From: Parelaphostrongylus tenuis
Taxonomy: Eukaryota; Nematoda; Chromadorea; Rhabditida; Metastrongylidae
Length of the DNA: 64,000 nucleotides
Direction: 5' to 3'
Assembly: GCA_019055375.1 (NCBI GenBank)
Contig: JAHQIW010002203.1
Location: 62,001 to 126,000, forward strand
Position 1 is the stretch's first letter. Every line of letters begins with the position of its first letter. Under the pieces are notes generated by a model, which made no database searches, had not been told where the DNA came from, and saw only the letters and a list, made by a program, of their open reading frames with translations. This document shows positions 12,280 to 23,627 of the stretch, piece after piece. The position numbers and the translations under genes were made by a program.

Positions 12280-12375
12280 CGACACGAAAAGATCTAATTC
12301 TAATGTGGGATTTGAACCTGTTCTTAATCGATAACGTGGACGCGTGCAACCACTACACGGCAGGCCATCTGATTG
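12280..12375 (-). repeat. tRNA-derived SINE head, type 2
   Basis: On the minus strand CCGTGTAGTGGTTGCACGCG (A box, about 12358-12340) is followed about 30 nt later by GGTTCAAATCC (B box, 12318-12308). The spacing and text are those of a tRNA gene. No full cloverleaf with an acceptor stem can be drawn, so this is a SINE head or tRNA relic. Comparable text occurs at 36620-36690 and 13415-13480, inside the large duplication. Confidence 0.5.
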
Positions 12376-13969
12376 CTCAACCCTCCTTGTTTGATGTAAC
12401 CTATTATAGCTGTTAGCAATCAACATTCGATAAGCTTGGTCTACCAGGAGAAATGAGCATAAAGCCCAGTCATGCTGACTTCTAAACAAAACGCATAATC
12501 AACACAATTCTCTTTTTCCACTTCTTTTGCCAGTGTTGTAATGTTGCGACCTTTAAGAGCACTGAGTAGTATTACAGTAACAGCATCCCTTCGACGGTCG
12601 AATCATTTGCTTGCTACCCAATACTATTAGAGCATGCTTATAATATCACAGCATTGTCAAATGGAATTAAAAGTAGAGAATTCATGCAAAATATTTCTCC
12701 CCTCTTTCATTTACTTGCCACATCGTAACCAGTTGTGAACATCAGATGTACAGTGGATGTGTAGTCAGAAAGTCTCCTTCTCACAGAGCTTTCCAAGTTG
12801 AGAAGAGTCGCAACATCTGTACTTTAAAGCATAATTAGATTACAAATGACATGCATGAATTTTCATTGTTTCGGATTTGATGATAAGTAATTCGGAACCA
12901 TTAATTAGCGTTAATGACATAACTAAATCTATGGCATGATTTTTTTTCCTTGATTGCTTGTGATTTTTGATATTGTTAGTCATGAGAATGCTTTGAAAAG
13001 CTCATAAACACTGTGACGCACAAAATTTTTGTCTCATAAATGAAGTAAATGCCAATAAGTGTTTGAAAAGATGTGAACATACATTGAGCCGAGCTATACT
13101 GCATAACTCATTTATGGGTTTTTTTTTTGTTATGAGTCGATTGGGTTGCAAGTCTTCAGCTTTAAAATTGTTATATACATTTATTCAAGAACATTAAGTG
13201 ATATACAAAACATTTCTCATCACGACGATGCCAAAGCCGTGTTTCATCCCTACTGTGGACGAGTGATAATACTCTATTTCAATTATAGAATCCATTAGCG
13301 GTCAGGGTAACAACGTTCGCAGCCTAGATCTTTTTCTCAGATCAGACTCGTTCAAAATATGTTGATGACGTCTACGATTGCTTAAAATGAAGAAATAGTG
13401 GTAGCGGAGCAGTGATATTGCTAACGAAGTCGTAGCAATCGCCTACAGTATGGGTGAAACAAAGGTTAAACTCTTGCTTGATGCCAAATGCCTTTCATAT
13501 CACTCAACCCTCTAGATTCATGTATATAACATTATATTAGTTTTTAAAAGCAGTGAAGGCTTCGAAGTCACTTAGAGTCTTCTTTGACGGCTTGAAATAT
13601 TGATAGTTGCTGGAACTCTTTCAACGTCAATGATGTAGTTATCATAATATTATTAAAACTTCCGATTGACTATTTTGAGACCTCGTCTAAAATTAAGGCA
13701 TCCTGAAAGGTTATTTCAAGCTTTTCAATTAGTCTGTTATGATATTCTTAATATACTCTCACGTGTATCGGCCTTCCATCCTCATTAGCAGCATGGTGAC
13801 CTTCGGTTTACTAAGTCTTTTCCAAGGAATATTAAATGAATTAACTTCGGGCGAGGTCTCAAAGAGGTCCTTTTGAAGTGTTGGTATAATATACTGGATT
13901 AACAGCAAACGGCAATCGACAGTCAGCTACTCTGGATGGGATCTTTGTTATTATCGTGCGATTTGCATG

Positions 13970-15245
13970 CTGAGTGTACTCTACAAGCCCTTCATAAAAA
14001 TCATTCCTTTGCGCGTACCGAAGGCATTGGATGAAGCACCAACTACTGGGCGAGCCACATTCCATTTGGGATTCTATTGCATAACCAGAGCCAAAACGTA
14101 TCACTGATTATCGAAGTCTGTCAAAGTACCATACGCCTCTTGCTCAACCTTTACTGACTATGAGAAAGCGTTTGACAGTGCCGAAAGGAATGCAATCCAA
14201 TCAGTGCTCTTCTACGAAGGTGTAGAACCGTCCTCTATATGCTAACAGACTGCTGTCGAATCTGTAACGCGAAAGTGAGGCTTTTCGATCGACCCCTCAT
14301 CATATTAATAGGAAAGGGGTTTGACAAGGCGACACTCCATTGCCAAAGCTCAATATCGACGACCTGAAAGGGATGATGAAGTCGCTTGTTTGGAACGAAA
14401 AAGTTAAGCGGATCGATGGCTAATTCCTATCGAATCTTCATTTTTCGGAGAATATCGTCATCTTTCTATAAAATCACCACTGTAGAAGAGACGATTCTCA
14501 AGGAATACAACGAAGCGGGAAAAAAGACTGGTCTATGCCCAAACAGGACGAAGACACAGTTCATAGAGAATTCATGGTGCGAAGGAGAGCAAATTGAATT
14601 GTATGGTCCACTGACCACGGAGGCCACTTCGCACGTGTACGCTGAACGTTCAGTGAGCATGCCGAACAACATGAAGGTAGAACTAAACAGAAGGGCAGAA
14701 TGGGCCGATTTTGGACCTCTCAGGGAAACCACCGATCAGATGGAGACTTCGAACTATGGACTCACTTTTTTGATTCAAAGATTCAAAAGAATTTACGTCA
14801 ATGAGAAACACAGATGGCACGGTTATATGTTAAGAAGATCACACGACGCGTGGTCGAAACGAAAGATAAAGTGGACCCCATGTAATTCGACAGAGGACGA
14901 CAACTCACACGTTGAGCCGACGTGTTTGTAAGGAGATCCAATTAGCTGTACTTGCATTGCAGACCTTTTACAGATCACGACACGAAACTTGCGGTAGCCG
15001 TCATGCTCGGACCATTCCAGCACCATGGACGACAACCGCAAGAAGAAGAGACGAATGGAAAATGCGTGGAGGTTAACACAGCTTGTGAAGACGGATCGTC
15101 CAAGTAACCAAGTAAGTGGGCTTATTCCCTCGAGGAACTGACTGAATCAAAGGGCATTGTGCTTTTAATGAGGTTGAGAAGCCGAAACGTGTGTCGAACA
15201 TTCAGTGAGTGTCATGATAGATTTCATCAAAGTCTTAAAATGTCC
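13970..15245 (+). pseudogene. RTE-1-like non-LTR retrotransposon remnant 1
   Basis: A decayed reverse transcriptase. In shifting frames one reads KPFIKIIPLRVPKALDEAP, TDYEKAFDS (motif A, about 14155-14182), GKG-stop-QGD at about 14313-14333, and then EYNEAGKKTGLCPNRTKTQF in the longest open frame (14386-14931). This is followed by NNMKVELNRRAEWA and HRWHGYMLRR. The order matches the RTE clade from the thumb of the reverse transcriptase to its C-terminal region. The FADD-containing segment is lost between 14340 and 14400. A conserved 3' tail follows at 15115-15245. The same insertion exists in the other duplication copy (37960-39725), so it predates the duplication. Confidence 0.75.
15115..15245 (+). 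repeat. RTE-1-like 3' tail with hammerhead-like motif
   Basis: This tail recurs at 39590-39725 and 62080-62210, each with GACTGAAYS then 'gccgaaac' or a relic. Here TTAATGA (15165-15171), a GGTT/AGCC hairpin (15172-15183), GAAA (15184-15187) and an AC-GTGT-GTC hairpin (15187-15195) follow hammerhead order. Flanks 15160-15164 and 15196-15200 pair at four of five positions. Confidence 0.55.
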
Positions 15246-15613
15246 TTCAAGGACAAGCTGATTTTAATCGATATCTTAAAATAGTAAGTTGAAAGTGTTA
15301 ATTATATATGTCGATACATAAACATGTGTACAAATCTAGACATATGCATATATATATGTACATATATGTATGTACACATACGTGTAAATACTGGCCCAAC
15401 AGCTGTAAATCAAGCCGTTGATCTCGGGGCAAGGTACATATATTCTTCTTCTTAGCAAAGAACCGAAATGCTGCTCACCTACAAACCAATTTGAATGTTC
15501 TGCACTGTCATGTTTACAGAAGTGGTCTGTGCTTCCCATTTTGTTCTCGTAAAGCAGCAAATTGCGGCAAAGGGCAATTACATTTATTTATGTTTGATAA
15601 ACTAGGTGTTTAT

Positions 15614-15959
15614 ACCTTTATTTCGAGTGCTTCGTTTAGACTACGCTCAAATTTCAATAGATCCTTTCATTATTATTTGAGCCAACTTGTCATGTCTTCT
15701 TGTAATCCAAGTACCAGCCAAGGAGCAATCGAGTGAGCAACACTCTGTGTTGGGTGAAGGTTTCACTTGACATGGAGTGTAAAGCGTTCGTCTTTGATGA
15801 CTCTCTATAAGGAGTGTGAGGCTTCCGAGAGAACTGACTATGAAAAGATCGAAAAACGACGGGTTCTGCCCGGCTGATGAGTCTGTAAGGACGAAACACG
15901 TGTATCGGGCTGTACAAGAGCCCTTCCAGACCACAAGTTGGCTCAAATAATAATGAAAG
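15614..15959 (+). mobile_element. Hammerhead-bearing short retroelement, family A copy 1
   Basis: A 346-bp insertion with an 11-bp target-site duplication and no open reading frame of note. Its second half (15730-15959) matches 47590-47815 closely and holds a type I hammerhead motif at 15868-15910. The first part (15614-15695) is the reverse complement of the segment that starts the repeat unit of copy A2. As a result, an inverted repeat (TTATTTGAGCCAACTTGT at about 15675 and its complement at 15936-15953) closes the element on itself. Size, ribozyme type and lack of coding capacity fit animal retrozymes. The element is absent from the paralogous site, so it moved after the duplication. Confidence 0.75.
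15868..15910 (+). ncRNA. Type I hammerhead ribozyme motif (element A1)
   Basis: Core CTGATGA lies at 15874-15880. Stem II is GTCT-GTAA-GGAC at 15881-15892 and GAAA is at 15893-15896. The very short stem III is AC/GT around ACGT, followed by A at 15904 as the nucleotide before the cleavage site (GUA). Stem I pairs GCCCGG (15868-15873) with TCGGGC (15905-15910), six pairs including one G-U. All conserved core bases are present. The stem III sequence ACACGTGT is self-complementary, which would favour pairing between two ribozymes. Known hammerheads in retrozymes have such tiny stem III helices. Confidence 0.85.
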
Positions 15960-16734
15960 TAGGTGTTTATTGTTCTAGTGGTAGAACTTAAAAAAAAATC
16001 TAGTGGTACTGAATCCTGAGCATGCTTATGTTCAAAGCTTCCGAAACCTCTATCCGAAAACCGGACACATATTGGTACTCTAGTATTTGTGAATTAAGGA
16101 TAATGACTGATTGTGAAAAAAACTTCTTTGCTCTGTTATCAGTAGTCTTCTAAGGTGGTGTGATTAATAGGAAGTTCCATGTCTGGCATTAGTACTTGGG
16201 CTCTCACTAAGAAATATCCACCTGAGGTTAAATCATTATAGGCATCTACTTTGTACCTTGCAGAACGACAAATTTGATGGTATATATGTCAATACAGCCT
16301 GTGATGAAGTTATCGCTCTCTTGGACTTTGAGATTTATAGACCAATATGTGGCCAGGAATAGGTAGAGTAAAAATTTCTAGTGAATTATTGACGCAGTCT
16401 GATAATCAGTCCTAAGAGAGATTTGTTAATCAGTTCATTTTATCCATGCTTTATTTCAACACTACTGAGGATATGGTAAAGAAGTTATCATTCACAAATT
16501 TTAGCAACTCAAAAGTGATCTTGTTGGTGGTTATCACTTTGGTTTTCGGTTCTTTACGAGTTCGACTATCTCATGTTGTCCATCGGGACAGCTGTTATTC
16601 GTCGGAGGTCCTGGAACATGCGTATATATATATCTATTCATAAAAACTTATTGAATTACTTATTTGTTATATACATATATATATATGTATAATATCAATA
16701 TAATAAAATTTTAGTGCATTATGTTGATTACGCA

Positions 16735-17335
16735 AGGATCTTCCACTTTGAGGAATACCGCCCGGTTAGTCTCGAGTGCACGTGGCGCGTCCCCAGGTGG
16801 TGGATAGGAGACTCAACGCGAATCAAAAGCGACCGTGTGCTTCCCAAAGACGCACGTGGATGTAGAGAATAAGCTCCCTGCTTCTACAGCATCGACTTGA
16901 CAAAACTTTATTTCTACAAGGCAGATCGGCCAAAAGCCTGCAATCAAGTAGTTAGGAAGTACATGGGATGCGGTTAGAAGTCGCCTTCGACATATAAGCT
17001 CCTCCCGCTCCTCCGAGAGAGACTGACAAGCTACTCGTGAGAACCCCACGTTCAAAGCCTAGCAAGCTATGCGATGGGTATCAAATTGCTAAAAAAGTAA
17101 CAAATATGGGCCTCATTCCCCTGACCCCGAAAGAGCCCCTGGTATGGCAGCGCCAGGTAGGACGAGTACGGAGAGGCTGCTAAATCCCAGGACCAAACTA
17201 GGCTGCCAAGATTGAAACGGATTAAAATGACAATCTATACCTACAGTGCGAGAGCCCTTATTGACGAATCCGCTCTAGATGATCTACTGATTTGAGTAAG
17301 AAAAATAAGGCACGACGTCATTGGTGTTACATTCC
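16735..17335 (+). pseudogene. RTE retrotransposon 5' fragment (start of endonuclease)
   Basis: A relatively GC-rich segment absent from the paralogous site of duplication copy 2. Its last 100 bases read MTIYTYSARALIDESALDDL, one stop, and then VRKIRHDVIGVT. This is the N-terminal beginning of the APE-type endonuclease of hookworm-like RTE elements. The preceding 490 bases would be its 5' untranslated region, with text such as 'atcccaggaccaaactagg'. The fragment ends abruptly at 17335, where duplicated sequence resumes. Non-LTR elements usually lose their 5' end, so a copy that keeps only the 5' end is unusual. Confidence 0.65.
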
Positions 17336-17339
17336 ATCT

Positions 17340-19310
17340 GCAGTTGGAAAGGATGAATGTAATAACCCCATTATAGATGCACCTCATTATGTGAGAAAAT
17401 GAATATGTTGTTTCGAAAAAAATGTAAAACGGAAGCCAGAAAACTTCCACACAACTGACCACATTTTAAATCGGCAATTGTTTCATTCCAAGAACAGCAC
17501 TCCTTCACTACGGTAATGTAACGAGCGCGTTTGACCAGTGTATGAGCAGCAAATGGATCTGATATAAAATGGATTGTCGAACTTCCACACACATCGTAAT
17601 CATTGTTTGAAGCATCAAACATTAGTCTTGATCGAAGGTTTAGTGCGAGAATTCAAACTAACTGGTTTCTGTTGCGGTAATGGCAAGTAAGCAGATGACA
17701 AGCAGTGAAAGAAACATTCTGAAAAACGAGTTCAAATTATCGTCCAGCCACTGAATTTTAAGCCTTCTTTCATGTTGATGTGAAAACTACAAAATGCTGT
17801 TGACGGAAAACTATTGTTCTGAGAAAAGTGAAAGCAGTGTGGACCTCTCAGGCTGATTTTGCGCGGAATTTCGAGACATATTCCTGTAGAATTTGCATAA
17901 CAGCTCACTTTTTCAAGGGTTCTCCTTCCAGAGAGCGCATGTGGGGCAATAATCTTTTGTCCTTTATCATCTCTCAGGACATCACAACAATCTTCTCTAT
18001 TAAGCTCACTTCGTTTTCAATGGCGCGTATCTTATGAGAAAAAGTAGTACAGTTGTCACTCTTTTCAATGTCGTGTTTGTGAAAAGAAACAGTATAAGAA
18101 GAGCAGTAGAATGATCGTTCTGTAAAGTGACAAAAGCGTTTTGGTGATTTGCCCGCGTTGCTTTCAAGCTAATTACTCAGTAAAGAATAAGAGTTGTCTT
18201 ACTAGAAGGTATTTTGCTATAGCAAGTCTGATTAATAAGCGATCACTACAGCAAATAGTGGCCTACATATGGAGTATTGAAGACTACGACTGATATCATC
18301 TGTGTGTTTATTAGAACGTCAGAACAACGAAATGTTTTACGTTGCATGCTTTGATCAGCGACTTAATCTGCAACATACCCGACTACAATTCGCAAAACTA
18401 CAGAAAACCACGCCACAAGAATATCTACTGCATAATGTATGCGCAGTGAAACATAGTATACAGTAAAAATTTAATATAGGGTTGCGATTTTAGTGCGTTC
18501 ATAAGTCATGATTAGATGTGCTCAAGGTTTGCAAGTTCACTGGAACCTTGCAGTCATACATAATGTCTATCTTCTTCTAACGCATTTCGCAGTCAGTTCT
18601 CTAAGCAATCTTTGCAATATGGTGCCTCTCAAACTCTATATTTTGAACCTTTGATGTTCTCCCATTCACGAAATTCAAACAGACATACAAAGCTCACTGA
18701 ACCATCGATAAAAATACAGTATCTAACATCAGTTAGTCTTTTCGGATGGCGACATTCTTTCAATTCATAAAAAAAATGTAATGCAGCTTGTCCCACAATC
18801 AACTTCTTTAAAAAACAACCAGCACGGCTCATGAATGTGCGATTTTCTGGGTTCGAAGACATAAAGGGCTGGTTGTGGGTATACCTGTGAATACCAAAAA
18901 CAATGTATGTACTGCAGGGCACTTATAGCTACTAGACTGCAAGGATATTGTGTGGAGAAGGGATTTAGATTTGGATTGATATCAACTACAAAAAAGCTGC
19001 ATGGTTTAAAGAGCGTAATGATCAAGCAGGACGGAGTGCCCACGAATCATGGTGGTAAGAGAGGAAAAGCTACGGAATTGACGAACCAACCGAGAAGTGG
19101 GGGTGAAGCACAATGTACTGATTCTGACGATGCTGGATGACGATACTTATATACTTCTGGCTTCAGACGGAAGCGTTATATTACACTACATATTTTGATA
19201 GCAGTTCCTAGAGTAAACACATAGTACAACTTACAAAAGCGACACATTGTGATTGCACCATAGTCCCTATTTGAATCACGTGATATAGACAGAACAATAA
19301 TACTATTATT
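17340..19310. other. Non-coding part of duplication copy 1
   Basis: Matches 41505-43700 of copy 2. No gene is seen in either copy, and open frames are not conserved between them. That argues against coding content. A partial SINE head (GAGCGCATGTGGGGCAATAA at 17933-17952) lies where copy 2 holds a longer SINE at 42094-42245. Confidence 0.55.
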
Positions 19311-22300
19311 CTAATTACGGTTTGATATCAAAAACACATATATCCGGTGATAGTAGTGTGCGGAAGACAAGGAATTCAATGGTTTTATTGAAAAAAGAAA
19401 TGGTGCTTCAAAAATCAGATAGCAGAAACGCTGCCATGTCCTATTGGACGAGAATCGTTGTGGAATATATATGAATATACAAAAAGATGGACAAAAAGTA
19501 ATCAGCTTTTGTGAGAATGAAAGCTGTTCTGATAGTGATCTCAAAGTGGTACAACACTTGAGGAAGCGCTCACCCAGGATACTAGAATTTTATGGAAACC
19601 GTAGTGTGCACACTCAAAGAACATGAGGGTTTCGCGAAAATCACTAGCTGATTGACAGTTTCACATTTCTTACTAGTAATGGTAGTTATATTTAGGCTAT
19701 AATTTACTGAGGCAATAAGTACTTCGTTCTCACCAATGGACTAAGAGATGTTTCAGGTAGGCTCTTGAAACTTGACTTTTTCATCATTCAGTATTCTTTA
19801 TTTTGACCATTTCAGTGAATTTGGTAAGCATTGTGAATTTAATGAATTATGAAAGCATTGCTCTACTTGTTAAAAATTCTTCACCTTTGTCTGAATATTC
19901 GTTCCACAGAAAGAGTGAGATGCTCAACCGAGTTCGGAAGACTTAATCTACTTATTAGGTTGGACATTAGTTACTAACATTCTGATGGCTTACAAACTCC
20001 GGAGTTTTCTTTCCTGCTCACTAAACATCTTGCTAATGCCGCTCCTGCTCAAAGTTTTCTTTCATTGGCTTAATTGCTTCCAATTCGATTGTACATAACG
20101 ATTATCCAACGAACATACAAAGCGCAGTCACATTATATCACCGATAGTCATCATTTGTTTAGGCGGAAGGGCGTGGAAAGTGAGTAACCCAGTTATTATG
20201 GAATTTCAAAAATGATCATATCGGGTGAGCATGACGTAACGTGATATAAAAGTGTAATATGATTTTAATCTTTCAAAAAGACACTAACGTTTCAAAATCC
20301 ACATTGCACAGGCGATGGCATTTCATCGTGATGATATTTACTGTAGAATAAGTGCGATAATGAATATGAAGTACAGAGACTAAACTTTTGAATAGAAACC
20401 TGTTTCTAAAATCACACTGAATTGGTAAGGCACTTGAGAAAACATTCATCCAGGGTGCTAAAATTTGGAGAAACCTGAAATGTTACTGGGCACTCAAAGA
20501 ATATGCGGATGCTGCGAAAGTGACTGGCTGATTGATAGCTTCACATTCATTGAAACTATCGTTAATCATAACTAAGGTGTTGAAACTTTAGACAATAAGT
20601 GCTCCGCTCTCTATAATAAGAGATAAGTCGGGTCTGCTCTCAAATGCTGACCTTCCCATTCATTCTTATTTCCTTCATCTTTTCCTTCCAGTAAATTCTG
20701 CCAGTATATTTAGACAACATTCTCCACTGTCTTTTCTCTGTGTGTAAAACATCAACCTCTACGCTTCAATCGAGTATTCTCATGCAATCGTCTTTCGTAA
20801 GTTGCATGTTTTGTGCTTCGAAAGTTGGCTATACTGTCGATACGCTTCTGACACTGTTCACTACTTGATACTCTGCTCTGACACTCTGACAGAGGCGAAA
20901 GTGTTCCAGGTACAAATATTTCAGTTACACAAAATATTGGAAAAGTGGACTTATCTGGTAACCATAGTGGCAGCTGGCAAAAAACTTATCAACATTTAAT
21001 CTTTGAAAAGGCAATGATGTTTCATAACTCATATTACGCAAGCGATGATGTTTTTTATTATATCAAATTCGTCATAGAATACAATCATGTAAAACAAAGA
21101 TGAGAGAATAAGTTTTCGAGATAGAAAGCTGTTTATACAGAGAGATTGATTCTGGCACAGCACTTAATCAATCATTCACTCAGTACATCATCTGAATTTC
21201 TGAAAACATCAATTCGTCATCGTTATAGCGGAATCGGAATCCTGCTGATGTTGCAGTGTTCATAAGTAGCGGATTGACAACTTTACATCCCTTAGAAATA
21301 TTGCGCTGCTTCTGCACCGTAGATTTTTAAGCGATCGATACTCCGATTTGAAATCAATACGTGGAGAGTCAGGTATGCTCTAAGAAGGTGACCTTCATCT
21401 CCGTACAATACTACTTGTTTTGACCTTTTGCAGGGAGTTCAGTAAACAAATATCGAAATGTGTAAGCATCAACGTGATGATTGAATTCGAAGGAGCTACT
21501 AAACCTCCTACTTCAGTGATTTTTCAGGGATCAGTGATTTTTATTGTGCTTTTGAGTGAACGTCAAAACTTTGTCAATCCGAGATGTTTCTTGCCTTCTG
21601 CTTTCCATTTAGTGACTACGCCATTATGCAAATCAAAATCTGACCTATGAATATTCCTCGATCATCTAAATGGCTTGTATGGAAGATATTCAATCAAAGT
21701 TCACTCTAGAATATTCGAAAGGCAGTATATTAAAGAAATTCCTTGATTTCCAGCAAGGCAGTTTCAAAGGATGGTGCAATCTTTCGTTAATCGGTCTCTT
21801 CTACAGTTAATTCAAAAAAGCACCGCTTTAGACGGTGTTTTAGCCTTCTGTATACTCGCATCACAGGTGAACATGCGCTTGATAAGTGTTTTGGCATATT
21901 CACCAATTATGTCGTGTTAGTCATCTACTTTGAAATTTATATGCGATACATACTTCCATACTGACCAAGCTGCGTTAAACAAAAAAGTCTCACGTAAGAA
22001 AAACTGTCACTGAGTAACACTTGTTTGAAACCTGCAAAAAAAGCTCCACGTGTTAACATCGATATTCCCGCAAAGTATTCCTGATTATTGATGATCCTGC
22101 ATGCTTTCTGATATTCTAAGTTATGCTTTTTGCAATATTAGATTCAGCCATCACCTAAGTGAATGTATTTGACAGTTGCTTATGCGAATAATGTGATAAT
22201 TAAAATGTTCTTCGAAGAAGTTTTAAGAAGAAAATGCTTGCAAATTTAGTTACAGTTGGAGTTTTACTGTAATTATTAGTTAGGTAAGATTTCCCTTCTG

Positions 22301-22440
22301 ACTTTCAGAATTTTGTTCAAATCACAGGCGTGAATCTGTTTGACGAATTTCATAAATTTTATATAATCTCATTACTTTTCGTACACATTTCAAGTCACTT
22401 ATGACAATTTACTTCTATTTCTAATATAACAACGTGTGAT
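19311..22440. repeat. Internally repeated module series in copy 1
   Basis: A motif order recurs three times. First comes 'cttcaaaaatcagatagcagaaacgc' type text (19405, 20292, 21020). About 170 bp later comes 'acttgagg/aaacattcatccaggatgctaga' type text (19556, 20432, 21160), and then 'gctgattgayagyttcacat' (19645, 20528, 21275). Spacing is about 0.75-0.9 kb. The same series occurs in copy 2, so the tandem amplification is older than the large duplication. Confidence 0.5.
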
Positions 22441-22909
22441 ACGTTTGCGGTGGTGGGCGCTCAGCACTGATGATTAGTTGGGATCCTCATAAACGGTACT
22501 TTGATTAGCGTCGTCGTCGTGTTTGAATGCCAGTTGCCATAAATGAGTAGCGTTCCGCAGCTATGTTTGCATAGCTGGTACTCTGGTACTCTGTGCGTTC
22601 CTGTCAACCTCATTTCCTTGTTGACCTTGACATTGTTTACTCTTCTTTTCTATTAATCATCGTCAATGTTGTTTCTGAAAAGTCCATTCGTAATAATAAA
22701 GATCACTGCATAATTGACATTGGGAGATAAGAAAGCACTTAGCACTATAAATTTCCAAACGCTAGAACTTATAGAATAACAATATCGAAGATCAAGAGCA
22801 GTTAGCAGAAAATTGTGCCGAAACTATGGAAGTGGGTATACTTTCTAGAGGTTGTGAAGTTTGGAATAGAGATGTCAAACCCTTCTTAACCTGAAAATTC
22901 TTGTCAAGT

Positions 22910-23627
22910 GAAGTAACCCTAATGTATACAGTACTATCTATTGGCCATCTAGAATTGACCACAATGGACCATGTTGGATATAACGGGGAAGGGTTATAAA
23001 TACTACAACACCTCGGTTCTCCTTTTACATGATGGAAATGTACAAATGGCATGCTGGTCTACTGAATAGCTTTTTAACTATTTTTTCTGTTCGGCGTTTA
23101 CGAACTTTCCTACATCGAAACGACAATGAGTAAGATAGTGGTGCCGTTATGATATGGAAGTTGTTTTGCCATCTTTGTGGAGGTTTTTTTAATGACGGTC
23201 TTGTTTAGTTTATATAGTCCACTATTTTATCTCCAATATGTCTATTGAACAGTATGATTTGCGTGTACAGATTTTCCGTTATTGGAGAAAAGGTTTGACA
23301 ACTTTCATAGCCGTTGAAGTGACTAACAACGGTGAAGGTGCTTGAACGGCAACAATATTGACTGTGAGCTGATAATTTAAGCGATTTGAAGAGGAAAACA
23401 TCGACTGGACGACATGTCTTGTCTTGACAGACCATGTGTTTCGGATGAAAGTGACTTGCAAAGCGCTTTGGATACTGTGCCTTCACTGTGCGCTCGTGAA
23501 AAACTTGATGTTTCGCATCAAACAGCTGTCAACAGGTCACATTAGTTTTCCAACTCAAAACTTAAAACAACACTAAAACGAAAGATTTATGCTTGCGTAC
23601 AAAAGCGAAACATTTGAAAAAGTTTCC
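22910..23627. other. Segment present only in duplication copy 1
   Basis: Copy 2 jumps at 50729 directly from the counterpart of 22910 (CTTGTCA) to the counterpart of 23627 (CCCATAATTTT). The 0.7-kb segment is either an insertion in copy 1 or a deletion in copy 2. No inverted ends or coding region are recognised. Confidence 0.55.

Larger units (their letters stand above)
15603..15970 (+). repeat. Target-site duplications flanking ribozyme element A1
   Basis: TAGGTGTTTAT is present at 15603-15613 and again at 15960-15970, bracketing element A1. The matching place in duplication copy 2 (about 40190-40225) continues without the element. Confidence 0.8.

Noticed and set aside
12136..12489. A 117-codon minus-strand frame
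   Set aside because: It runs through the tRNA-derived head and the dispersed repeat; no family motif.
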